From positions 1 through 57,719 of the forward strand of contig JAQFWX010000191.1 of the NCBI GenBank assembly GCA_027605045.1: a DNA stretch of 57,719 nt. The letters are read 5' to 3'. Both the position numbers and the translations under genes were made by a program. Origin of the DNA: Phallus indusiatus. Its lineage: Eukaryota > Basidiomycota > Agaricomycetes > Phallales > Phallaceae. This document shows positions 1 to 9,886 of this stretch, in pieces (the stretch's first letter is position 1; each line of letters starts with the position of its first letter). The notes beneath the pieces are model-generated. The model was not told the DNA's origin. It worked only from the letters and a program-made list of their open reading frames with translations, and made no database searches.

Positions 1-452
1 GATCCGCCTTCAAAGTGTGATGCCCGTTAATGTGTGGAGGGCCAGGGATTTCAGCGCGAGCGCGAGCGCGGATGCGGAATTTGCTACACAAGCAAAGCAA
101 AGCAAAGCAAATGCATTTGAACGATGATGAAATGAAAATATATGTATGATCGAAGAAAATGCTCGTTCATCCCTCCGAAAGGGGAACCAACTCAACAATA
201 TGAGCGCAATCGCAATGAAAAAGCAATGGAATTGCAACTGGACAGCAAGGATGAAATAAATCAGTTATAGATAAATGGACGATGAACGAATGACATCGTG
301 GCAGGAAGAATAGAGATAAGGGCTAGACGAAGCCCAACTCCATCTCTTCTCCACTGTGCCATTGCATTCCTCTCAAAAAAAACAACTAGATTATATCTCT
401 TTCACGCATGCATTTGTGCGCTTGGCACGGCATACAGACGACATCCACCCAT
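1..452. other. Intergenic / 3' flank of arrestin gene
   Basis: I see no convincing gene here. It lies beyond the stop codon of the arrestin gene on the minus strand and probably holds its 3' UTR. Short simple repeats are present: alternating gcgagcgc near 54-72 and about four copies of a caaag pentamer near 88-110. The 75-codon open frame on the minus strand has no recognisable protein character. Confidence 0.5.
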
Positions 453-2940
453 TCATAGCCTTTGACTGACATTGGCAAACCGAGCAGCCAAATCGCCTTC
501 ACTGAAAGATCTTTCGGCTGCGCTTCGCCGACTCATATCTCTAGTGTTCTGGATAGGCATAAGCGCAGGGAGCTGTCTTCCCAGTGAATGGGATGAAGGC
601 AATGAATCCACAACAGTGGTTGTTGTTGAAACGGGTGATGCAGCTGTAGTCCTCGACGGGCGTGATGCCTCCTCGTACGATGGAAGACCCCGAAGGCTCG
701 AGATAGGCGTGATGCCACCCAGAAATCCGCGTGACGCGATCGCGTAGTGTGGGACACGGGAAAGAGCGGCGACTTCGTTGTCAATACTTGTAGTAGTAGT
801 AAAAGAAGAAGAAGAAGAATCAACGCCTGGCAACGTAATAATAGCGTTCCGTGGAGAATTGGTTCGCGAAGCAGAAGCAGAAGCGGAGGCTGAGATCGGT
901 CGACGTTGTGGGATTCCATTCTGAACGGTGGTGTGCGACAAGGGTGGCGTGCCTGGCTGGGAGCGATCGGGTGTAGGAGGAAAGCTTCCTAATGGTGTTG
1001 CTGACCCATGAGAAGGAGACAGAGTTAGTGACAAAGACGAAGAGGACGATTCGTCCGGAGTATGACTACTACTATTATTATTATCGCCGTGCATGTGCGA
1101 CGCATGATTGCTTTGGCGTGAATGATTACTAAATGACGATGTAACTTTGGTGAAAGGTTTCAACGAAGAAAAGAATCCATGATGGCCCCTTTCTCTGTCT
1201 CTTCGTTCGGGACTTGGGGCGCGGCTCGATGTACGGCTTGTTAATCTGCTGTCCGGCGGAGTGGTTGGATGACTGCGTTGGCCGTCTGTCATTAATTGCA
1301 TATTGACCCAATCTAATCCGGATGGTGTGCCATTCTGCGTGGCTAGAGCCGCAGCCGCTTGTTCCTCGTCGTCCGGAACGCGGTCCATGACGTGAGAGGG
1401 ATAGCTAGGTAATTGAGCTTCATCGCCGTCGTCCTGGGTGATTTCAAGTCCAAACAAGAGTCTCCTCGTCACCCTAGTTGCAGCTCGAGCATCCTCGATG
1501 ATGCTATTGTCTAAGATATGAATTGGCAACGAACATCGTAATTCTGATACGTGACCATCAGGATTTGAGAGAAGAATGTTCCAACGCAGTCGATGGGAAA
1601 GAATAATGGGTTCGACGGCATGTGTAGGAGTCAGTGTGGCTGGTAGAGGTAATTCGAGAGTTGTTACGATCTCTTGGTCACCAATGTCAAAGTTAGTATC
1701 TCCGGTAAGACACGGCGGTGCTACTGCTATCGTCGCAGAAGAAGAATTGCCGGCTAAGCTTAATGATGTTGAACCCGTCAGCGAGGATCCATCTGCAGAA
1801 GCATTGGTGTTTCGTCCACTGGGTGTGACAATTAAAAGAGGGGTGTCCGGCGGGGATGATGCGGCAACAGTGGATGGTTCAGATAAGGAGGACGAGCGAG
1901 CATCATCTGACGCAGATGGTGTGCTCAAATTAGTAGAAAACGGGGAGTGATTATTGTGCTGCTGTGTCCATCGAAGACTATTGGCTGTACTAAAGTAAGG
2001 AACAGAAACGGCACGACCGTTTTGTATTTCATGTTTAACTGAGCAAGCGACGCGATTTTCGTCGTGAGTTGCACCGGATCGACCGAATGTTTTGAGATGC
2101 TCGTGGAGAGAGGTCGTAATGCCTGTGATACGAATGCCTTTACTGAGAGGGGAATTTGACAAGCGCGCAAAGGGTGTCGCCTGCAGCCCATGCCTTGTGT
2201 GGGACCATGATAGCATACATGAGCTTTTCTGGCCACGTGTTCTCCAATTCGAGAGTTTGCTGGTACTCGAGAGCCTCCGATGGAAATGAGCGGAGTATTC
2301 TGACGGGAGATACGGCATGTAGATTTGACGAAAACCCCGGACGAACGGCAGTTGCCCTGAGCTTGTAGCTTATGCCGGCAAGACCTGAATGGATGGAGAG
2401 GGTGGAGGGGAGCCAATCCTCGATTTGGAGGGTAAAGGGAAAGACGTGGCGTCCTGCCTTTAGGGTAGGAGTGTGCGTGAGTTCGCCCTGAAGGAAGGAC
2501 CACTCGTGGTTGAAGATAACGTTATTCGAATAGTTTCCGCCTAAAACTGAGGAGCTGTGATTATGTGCGTGTAAGTGACTATATGCGACGAGAAACAATG
2601 AATAGATAGACTTGCCTTTCACCTTGAGAGGCAGGAAGACGAGCCTTGCCGCGAAACTGAAGATTAATCTCCTTGAACGCGGTGGCCTCTGAGAGCTCGA
2701 GGAGGACATGACCTCGCAAGACAGAGGGGTCGACGCTTACACCTGTGCCTCGCAGACAGACAAAGGGTGAGGGAGAACGATGGAGAGAGCGTTGTGCTGT
2801 TTTGGCTGGCCCATGGAGGGATGGTGGTGAACGAGCGGGGAAGGTGTAGTAGAGGCAGGTGAGGAAAGGGGAGGGACAGGAACAGGCTGAGAGGCATCCA
2901 GGGGATATATATGAGGTGAGGGCGGATGAGAGGTGGACAT
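453..2940 (-). CDS. Alpha-arrestin (arrestin N and C domain) protein, frame broken twice
   Basis: An alpha-arrestin (ART/ARRDC family), a trafficking adaptor that recruits HECT ubiquitin ligases to membrane transporters. Seen: an arrestin N-domain in pieces, with FVCLRGTGVSVDP, then RGHV..LEL, then LQFRGKARLP, an intron, FNHEWSFLQGELTHT and LKAGRHVFPFTLQI; then ENTWPEKLMYAIMVPHKAW, leading into a C-domain (SKGIRITGITTSLHEHLK ... SVKHEI). A Ser-rich disordered tail follows, with LPSYPSH and LPSYEEA motifs of the PY-like type expected to bind ligase WW domains. The chosen start is the ATG at 2938-2940. Two single-base frame breaks are needed to read the protein: in the G run 2765-2767 (one base missing) and in the G run 2149-2152 (one extra base). 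Both sides of each break match the family, so the gene is either recently broken or the sequence carries errors. Known: family function. Inferred: ligase binding. Stop at 453. Confidence 0.8.
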
Positions 2941-3452
2941 AGTGCGTATTTAGGCAAGGAGGAGGACAACCAAAGGACAACACTGCTCAAGGTCACTCTG
3001 TTCGTCACTCGTCACTAGTCACTGCTCGTCACTGCCTGGCTTCTTCTGCCTCTGCCTCAACTGCCTCTTTATTCTGTCCGGTCCGATCATATTATTACCT
3101 AAGGGTTCTAGTGCTCTTGGGTCTTTGTTCCTTTACTTGCACCGACAGTGCACTGGCCAGTGGCCCATCGGGTGTTCCTTTGTGGCGTTTTCAGTTTCTG
3201 CCCTAAAAAGCTGCATTAAAAAAACTTTTTTTTTCTTTTCGCCCGTGCAGCGTGCATACCGTTGTTTTGTATAATCTGACTAAGCAACCCTCTCTCTCCG
3301 AAGTCGACCCGAGATACCAACACAACAACAACCTGCACACACGGTGCTGGCTCCTGATTGACATCTCCAGCAGTGCAAACTCTGAGGTTATCATCTCAGC
3401 TGCCCAGTTTCCCGGCTTCCCCTTCCCCTTGCCCTCCTCATTGTGCTGCCCA
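2941..3452. promoter_or_regulatory. Divergent promoter region between arrestin and GPI18
   Basis: About 510 bases separate the two divergent start codons and must hold both promoters. Long pyrimidine-rich stretches (for example 3205-3240 and 3400-3440) resemble the CT-rich tracts common upstream of fungal start codons. No specific factor site can be assigned. Confidence 0.4.
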
Positions 3453-4858
3453 ATGTCATCTTCTCCTCAAAGTTCTCGCGATATCCGCAATCTCATTTGG
3501 TCCACATTGGCCCTCCGAGTTCTCACCATCTTGATTGCGTTTCTTTCATCTTATCTGCCCCTGTTCGATGCTTCGCCCGCTCTCGTAAGCACCGATCCAG
3601 ATTCTCCCCTTTTATCCAGATTTGCCAGTATCGCCCTCAGATGGGACGCCTTCCATTACCTCACTATTGCCCACATGGTTACCGCTATGAGTTTCTATAC
3701 GCCTTCATGCCCGGCCTCCCTACTATCCTCCGTATCTTATCTCATCTCGGTCAATGGCTTTCTCCCTCCCTTCTAGTCAAAACTGTCGTACCCCATTTCA
3801 TCATCTCAACCCTGTTTTCCTTGGATACTACTCGTTTACTCTATCTATTGTCTTTCCATCATACCCAGTCTAGACCTTTTGCACTGCTTTCGGCATATCT
3901 GTCGCTCTTGCCTTCAAGTCCTTCCATCTCGCATTTGATAGCCCCATACACAGAACCATGGTTTACATGGGCTTCCTACAAAGGTAATATATATATATAT
4001 GTGCTCGTCTTGTTCCATTTTAGGCAGTCATTGTTTTCTTAACACTCGTAGGCATGCTCTACTGTGCTCAGCATCAATGGCTTAAAGCAGCCTGCGTCTT
4101 TTTGTTTGCAGGAAGCTTCCGATCTAATGCACTCATCCTCGGCGGCTTCATCCTTTGGGGTGCCATCATCGAGAACGCCGAGTCCTGGCTGGGTGGTAAA
4201 AAAGTCTGTCTTATAATTTTCCTGCTTGACGCTACCTTTGACAGACACACGCACACACATACAAATCAGACCCTCAAAATTAATATTGGCTGCCATACTT
4301 TCACTCTTCCCGCTTGTTCCGTTTTTATTCCATCAATATAATGGCTACCGAGCATTTTGTGTCAATACTCTACATCCTCGGCCTTGGTGCTCAGCTCGTT
4401 TTCCATCCATTTATACACATGTGCAATCAGCTTATTGGAATAATGGCTTCCTGCGTTATTGGACCCTCCAACAGCTACCCAACTTCGTCATATCTGCCCC
4501 TGTTATCCTTCTTCTACTTTGGGGGTCACTTACAACCATAACAAATGCTGGCACTACTCTTGCCTCACAAGGGTTCTCCCATATATCATCATCATCATTC
4601 AGGGACCGTACAAAACTCTTTCACACAATGTCAATTCTCCCGCATGCCATACATGCGCTTCTATTCACTCTGTTACTCCTCTTTTTCGCGCACACTCAAA
4701 TTATATTACGCCAGGCATCATCACTTCCTTTTCTGTATTGGAGCGCCGCGAGATTATATTTAGAGAAACCCACATGGGGCCGTCGCTGGATTGTATGGAG
4801 CATTTTGTGGGGATTGACAAGCATTGTTCTATGGACAGTCTTCCTACCGCCCGCTTAA
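3453..4858 (+). CDS. GPI18: GPI mannosyltransferase 2 (GPI18 / PIG-V), one frame break
   Basis: Adds the second mannose to the glycosylphosphatidylinositol anchor precursor at the ER membrane, using dolichol-phosphate mannose. Seen: a hydrophobic multi-pass protein with the PIG-V signature RWDAFHY, then GYRYEFLYAFMPGLP, YTEPWFTWASYKG, FRSNALILGGF, and the C-terminal block RPWCSARFPSIYTHVQSAYW followed by NNGFLRYWT. Three exons: intron 1 about 3984-4051, intron 2 about 4196-4244, both restoring frame. The start is the ATG at 3453, giving MSSSPQSSRD. A one-base loss near 3669-3676 (gcccacatgg) shifts the frame between RWDAFHYLTIA and GYRYEF; both halves are conserved, so this is a sequence error or a very recent mutation. 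Known: enzymatic role of the family. Identity is firm from the motif order and C-terminal block. Confidence 0.88.
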
Positions 4859-5234
4859 ACAACTTTGCAGGTGATTGGCAATTTAGTACCCCCGGAGTCT
4901 CGACTTCTGGGGCTTACAAACCAACTCACCTATCGTCTGAGTTCGGTCGACCCCCTATCATCATATTTACACCGGAAGCACAAAAAAGGGGAAGAGAAAC
5001 TAGGAGAGCATAATAAACATAATTATATGAACCTTTTCTTCCCTTCCTGTTGTGAAGCTTTTTTAAAAAAAGAATGGAATTCGACGCGCCATCGCGAATT
5101 CTCAAGGCGGATTCTGACTCCGGCACGTTGGTCGACCCTTGCGATTCTCAAAAAGTACAATCACCATGTCACGTTCGCCATCTCGATTGTGAGGAAAGCA
5201 GTAGTACCCTTCAACATGAACGACCCTTATTGCT

Positions 5235-5966
5235 GTGTCTCCTACTTCGTTAACATATGTTTACGACGCTTATCTTTTCACCGTTGGATTGGTCGTTCTT
5301 CCTATGTTGAGCAGGATGGCGTTTTTGGCGACATCGACATCGACTTCAATTCTAGGTTTCCTCGGCTCGTTGACATGGTTTGCTATCGGTTGCGGTACCG
5401 CGTTATTCCCCAGCATAATTAACCCTCATGATGTGGGCTACTTTTACGTCATTCAGTATGCCAAATTTTGGTTTTTATGGTGGCGGTGCATTTGTCATAG
5501 TGAGTGGCGTTCTATTACGATGCGTTTTTTTTTTTCAAGCTTTGTAGACGTCCTCCCGTACTTTCCACTCCCCACGAGTACCCCGGTTCAAAACCATATT
5601 GTCAACCCATCTCTCAAAATACTCTTTGTGCTCTCATTCACCTTGTGCACTCAGAATATGTATTCTCAGCTGTTAAAGTGTCATAAAATCCCACCTTATG
5701 AAAGAAAATCGTTTCGGGTGCTTGAAGCAATTATGACCGAAGTTGGGTTCATTTACGGCACGATTATCGGATGTTTTGGTAGCTTTCTATGTCGGATCGA
5801 GGTGCATATAACGAGGGAGTTCAAGCGGTGCTTGAACACTGTCCCTCCACCAAAGATAGTGAAGTTTGCTCACCTTCGCGACAGCATAGAGTCGAATTTG
5901 GAGCTCAAAGGAAATTTCGAACCTACGCGTACTATATGTTTGGTCTCAAAAATAGCGGGTCTGTGA
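5235..5966 (+). CDS. Hypothetical membrane ORF, doubtful
   Basis: An open frame of about 243 codons without recognised domain. Its first 70 residues hold two hydrophobic stretches (LFTVGLVVLPMLSRMAFLA and FLGSLTWFAIGCGTALF) that look like transporter membrane helices, and more hydrophobic segments follow (ILFVLSFTLCT). It may be one exon of a decayed transporter or a chance frame; overlapping frames at 4865-5422 and 5789-6022 are also open, which weakens the case. No function is proposed. Confidence 0.25.
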   Translation: MSPTSLTYVYDAYLFTVGLVVLPMLSRMAFLATSTSTSILGFLGSLTWFAIGCGTALFPSIINPHDVGYFYVIQYAKFWFLWWRCICHSEWRSITMRFFFSSFVDVLPYFPLPTSTPVQNHIVNPSLKILFVLSFTLCTQNMYSQLLKCHKIPPYERKSFRVLEAIMTEVGFIYGTIIGCFGSFLCRIEVHITREFKRCLNTVPPPKIVKFAHLRDSIESNLELKGNFEPTRTICLVSKIAGL

Positions 5967-6825
5967 CATCGGCAATGAAAAGATGGACAGACAATATTGG
6001 ATTGGACGCGTTTTTGTCTTGATTCGTGATTTTTATTTCACAATCAGATTTTGAACATGTAAGATTATACGGTGAAAAAGTTGTTTTATCATTATATCAA
6101 GTGGGAATTTAATTAAGATAAACCCTCTCTAACGAAGGTCCTGCGGAGCTCGAGTCCGCGGAGCGTGAAGGGACTGGGCGTTTTATAAAAGGGAAACGCT
6201 TCCAAGTCACTCGCGTCTTCCACACTTTGTCAACATCCCTGCACATTCGGTTTAGCAGCACTTTCCACCTTCCTTTATTTTGCCATTTTTTTAAATTTAT
6301 TGATTTCGTGATGAAAGTGAAAGTCGGATGGAAATATACGAAACCCGCAAGCGAATAAGGTAATGCGTGCATGTTACCTTTTTTTTGTGAAGTCAAGGTC
6401 TGAGCCGCATTTAGAAAAGAACCCCACAACACCACATGGGACCCACGGAGCATCGCTAAAGCTCTTACCCTCATATACTAGTAACAACTAACTTGATGAA
6501 TAGTATGTCTTGTGCATTTAAATTAAGAGTCCCAAACCTTCATGACTGACACATTTATTCTTGAAAGCACACGACCTATATGCATCACTATCTCGTTTGA
6601 AAAGGATGAAGAAACGCCGCTCAAAAAACCACCCACATGCTCGTAATGTGCGTTTTATTCGATCGATTTTGCTGGGCCTTGGGAATTTGCGTGCCTGTCC
6701 AATTTCATCAGAAGCACTTTCGTTTTGAGAGAAACGGACTCAGAAGAAGTATCAGATTAATCAGACAACTTTGAACCAGTTGCAGTGCATCCCGAGAGCA
6801 AAAATTGTAACTAGCTTTCCCGACA
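5967..6825. other. Gap without a recognisable gene
   Basis: AT-rich and broken in all six frames except for short ORFs with no protein character (for example 6109-6474 on the minus strand). I see no tRNA, repeat or conserved motif. Confidence 0.4.
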
Positions 6826-7402
6826 ATGGGTGAGGTGAGTCTCACTGATTCTCTCTAACTCCTTTTTCTTTGATTGAGAAGAGAGAGCTATATGATTCGG
6901 GGAGCCTTACGTAGAGACGAGGCAGCAATCAACTTTGAAAGTAAGTCTCACACGATTCTTTTTCATTACTTTCCCTCTAATAATTTTTCTTTTATTAGAA
7001 GACTAAAGCCCCCCCGGGCAAGCACTTCACTGGCAGGTGGATCTAGTTGGTCTTCCAAGATTATAAAAACTCCACCAGCGAGCACTTTGCGGGCCGAACA
7101 TGATTCTGGTGAATCATATAAAGGAAAAGGAAAGAGAAAAAAAGTAATGATGATGCGGTACGACCTTTTTCTCACCACACACTGATTAATGTTTTGCTTA
7201 TTCACTGCGTTTCATCAGATTGAACAATCTCAAGCTTCAGATGACGAAATGGAGCGACGTAAAAAAAGGAGAAAAGGATTTGGCGGCGGCAGCCCATAAT
7301 TTTAGATTCAATAGTTATCGCAGAATTACTTCTTCACTTTATATTGGTTTTGTATTGCGCAGGTGTTTTCATATCTGGGATGTCAACGAGTATGTCCACT
7401 AA
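6826..7402 (+). CDS. Possible intron-rich small gene, related to repeats at 8.2 and 41.3 kb
   Basis: Seen: an ATG at 6826 followed at once by a consensus donor (gtgagt, 6835); a second likely intron at about 6941-6998 (gtaagt..ttattag); a Lys/Arg-rich segment (KGKGKRKK, about 7120-7143); and a third likely intron at 7158-7218 (gtacga..tttcatcag) whose sequence recurs at 8214-8277 and, inverted, at 41244-41306. The coding frame cannot be followed without a stop: the piece GALRRDEAAINFE is open only if one base is removed from the G run near 6899-6902. The downstream piece may be IEQSQASDDEMERRKKRRKG or the alternative frame ending at 7402. It may be a real small gene or a decayed one. Function unknown. 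Confidence 0.25.
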
Positions 7403-7989
7403 GCTAACGTGATAATGTCAAAAATTTCACCTTCATAGAGCTGTGAGGAAAGCATGGATGTGGAGAAACAGTGGTATAATATTGTATATTTCTTTTTCGG
7501 AGAACGTTGACTACTACTACCGGTAAGCAGCACCCTGCTTTCCTCATATGTTTGGCTAGTTGATTGCATTAAAGTATAAGGAGTTCCAATTTGGCGATGT
7601 TATGGTGAATTAGATATGCCTGTTGACTTGCAGGTGAATTTATTCGGCTCTTCCCTAGGTTTATGGTGCATGTATCTTCCATTGGCAACATGTTTTCTAC
7701 CGCTAGTTCACCGTCATTACTAGTAGCTGCCTATCGTTCAGACGGAAGTTATTGGCATTGACGAGAGGTGAAGATGAATGTATCTCTTGAGCTGTCACTG
7801 ATCCTATCTTCTGTCGTGTATTACCCCGTTCACCAAAAAATAATAGAAAATAAGTAAAGTATTATTTATTATTTCTTTCTCGTCTCCCTCTTTCGCAGTG
7901 CGCACCTTCATAGTTTAGCCCCTCTAGAACGTATTTCCCATGCATATGACCTATATAAACTTCAGCATCCCTTTGTAAGTATGTAATAG

Positions 7990-8165
7990 TTTTGCCTCCT
8001 CCGTTCACCGAAATTTCCACCTTGGACAATGGAATGACCATTGCCACGGAAGCGCATCCCCATACCCAAACGCCACAGCTGGTATATGGATTGACGCGGG
8101 ATCTCATGCCGAAACCGACTCTAGCGATGGAACTGCACATCTCTTGGAACACTTTCTTCTCAAAT
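7990..8165 (+). pseudogene. Fragment of mitochondrial processing peptidase beta gene
   Basis: This stretch is a diverged copy of part of the intact MPP-beta gene at 38.5-40.2 kb (copied segment about 38670-38865). It shares ttgcctcctccgtt, ccgaaatttccaccttggac and most bases down to the codons for the first part of the zinc site. About 14 bases following cctccgtt in the parent are missing. The copy still reads [19 protein letters not shown] before falling out of frame, and the HxxEH metal site is destroyed. Only the N-terminal part is present and no downstream exon follows, so it cannot encode a peptidase. Similarity stops near 8160 and other repeated sequence begins, so the segment is chimeric. 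Confidence 0.82.
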
Positions 8166-8280
8166 ATGAGGAGGAGAAACGACAAAAAGAGCCAAAAGGT
8201 TTGGTTCCAATCCGTACGACTTTTTCTCTCATCTCACATTGATACTGTCTTGCTTATTCACCGCCGCGTTTCATTGGACG
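8160..8280 (+). repeat. Second copy of a shared exon/intron segment
   Basis: The sequence from about 8170 (aggagaaacgacaaaaagag) through the intron-like 8214-8277 resembles 7120-7218 and, in inverted orientation, 41244-41330. Shared words include gtacgac near the donor and gtcttgcttattcac before the acceptor. Here the acceptor is mutated (ttcattgg instead of ttcatcag or ttcattag), so this copy would not splice normally. It is fused directly to the MPP-beta fragment. Confidence 0.6.
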
Positions 8281-8425
8281 AAATAGCCTTCTTCTTTTAT
8301 TTTACATGGGTGTTAGAGTCTGTAAGTAATTTAGCTTACGGGAGTGTAAGTACGTTATACATTTTAATATACTGATAATTGACTCACCTCCTCTCGTGAC
8401 TGTAAGTTTAAGACTTAATAGCCGT

Positions 8426-8443
8426 GAACAGCGCGCGCTGTTC
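8426..8443. repeat. Perfect 18-base palindrome
   Basis: gaacagcgcgcgctgttc reads the same on both strands. It lies in non-coding AT-rich sequence upstream (relative to the plus strand) of nothing obvious. It could be a protein-binding site or a chance hairpin; no function is claimed. Confidence 0.5.
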
Positions 8444-8827
8444 AGTTAAGCGTATCGGCGGTGAAGACGATCAAATGTTTACCAGTAGACATCGTTCAAA
8501 ATAACAAATTGTATAGCATGAACCGAAATACGGAACTATTTTACCCAACACTCAAGCCCGCCCCTCCCAATTCAAACACCAACTCCCACTGACCGACATG
8601 GACCCTCAACCCGCTCAAGACAGCATTCCCCCAAACAATTCCACATCTCATCCTTCTGGGTCATCCTCTCGCCAACTTTCAACTTCCTCCCAAACGCTCG
8701 TTCAGCCACTCTTCGTTGCTCTATATTCATTCGGATCTATTGAACACCCCTATTTATTAAGAACGGATTAAAATTCAACTTTGCAGTAATAGTGCACATA
8801 TCAACCAGGACTACAATAACTAAAACA

Positions 8828-9607
8828 TTAATTGACAAATGACTTAAAAGCCTCGTAACAAGACAGAATTATCCTCCTATTATCCAGAGGCCTCATCCCT
8901 TCACTCCAGCGGCGTGCGGGTCGAGGTATGTCAGGGATATGGGCATAAACAACCGTCTCTTGCGTGGGGTACATCCCTGTCGCCACAGCATTGACGAGGG
9001 TTGTAGTAACGGGGACCTTGTAGAAGGTAGGCGTGGTCCCTTTCATTGTAATTCCAGGGATCAACTTGGAAGGCAGTATAGGGAGACCCAACGTCCTCAT
9101 ACGCGTTTGGTTATTTGCGTAGAAGGCTGCTATGGCTTCTGCGATGAGTTGAGCCTCAGGATCGGAATTATCCAGATGGCGCTTATCTTCTTGAACAAGC
9201 AAAAGGATGTCATTGTCATCCAAGATGCATACGTCCGTCTTGGCATACCTGTTCTCCCCGCATATTATAAAAGGTAAATCTTTCCTTGTCCGAGCAACTC
9301 GTCCCCTTCTGACATAACCACACGAGCGAAGAAGAGCCACCGCAAAGTCATCGACGGCCGATTCTTCATTGGGGGAGAGGGTCATGGCAAGATTGAGTGT
9401 GCGGAGTACAGCATAGCCCTCGTCGGACACTGCGTCGTTCGCATCGGTAGCTGACAGAATCTCCTCAGGAGTTACGGTAGGGGCAGGAAGTGGATCCACC
9501 CCAAAGAAAGTGGCAGAATCCTGGAATTCAACCCTAATGTTGTAGGCGAAGAGCTCATTCTGTGTCCAATCGCTTCCTGATTTAGCGCTGCGGATGATGT
9601 TTGCCAT
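8828..9607 (-). CDS. Lineage-expanded fungal protein with PD-(D/E)XK-nuclease-like core
   Basis: An intronless 259-residue protein starting at the ATG 9605-9607 (MANIIRSAK); the longer frame to 9637 has no ATG. It resembles a family of uncharacterised proteins that I know to be multiplied in agaricomycete genomes. Seen: WTQNELFAYNIRVEFQD at residues 14-30, EESAVDDFAVALLRSCGY at 81-98, then AKTDVCILDDNDILLLVQED at 122-141, followed by K142. The order acidic residue (E81 or E82), D125, and E140-x-K142 on consecutive predicted strands fits the active-site layout of PD-(D/E)XK nucleases. This is my inference; no catalytic activity is known for the family. It is followed by AQLIAEAIAAF, a predicted helix. 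Flanked by non-coding DNA and a tRNA gene, a typical place for dispersed accessory genes. Confidence 0.6.
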   Translation of the reverse strand: MANIIRSAKSGSDWTQNELFAYNIRVEFQDSATFFGVDPLPAPTVTPEEILSATDANDAVSDEGYAVLRTLNLAMTLSPNEESAVDDFAVALLRSCGYVRRGRVARTRKDLPFIICGENRYAKTDVCILDDNDILLLVQEDKRHLDNSDPEAQLIAEAIAAFYANNQTRMRTLGLPILPSKLIPGITMKGTTPTFYKVPVTTTLVNAVATGMYPTQETVVYAHIPDIPRPARRWSEGMRPLDNRRIILSCYEAFKSFVN

Positions 9608-9886
9608 TCTGAACTGTGGGGGGGTATGTTGTAGCAATAGTGATTGAAAGATATTGGATTCTGCAAAGATATACCAACGATAATACGGATGCTAGTATAA
9701 CACCAGTGAGATAGTTAGGCGGAGACAGGAGGCGGAAAGCGTGTATTTGTATGAATGTGTAGGTACTATCACTAGACAGAATCTCGATGAACTTGGCTGC
9801 TGAAGTATTCTTATGTACCTGATATTACTGCTCCAGCGTTCGGGGCGTTGAGATTATATTGCGCACTTGACTGTTGGATCTGCAAG

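Noticed and set aside
1576..1950. Plus-strand 124-codon ORF
   Set aside because: It lies opposite the clearly conserved arrestin exon and has no protein character of its own.
5235..5966. Major facilitator transporter
   Set aside because: Only two or three helix-like stretches are seen and no MFS signature; kept as a doubtful hypothetical ORF.
7862..8185. Minus-strand ORF of 107 codons at the MPP-beta fragment
   Set aside because: It is the antisense reading of the duplicated peptidase segment; a similar antisense frame exists over the intact gene at 38.6 kb.
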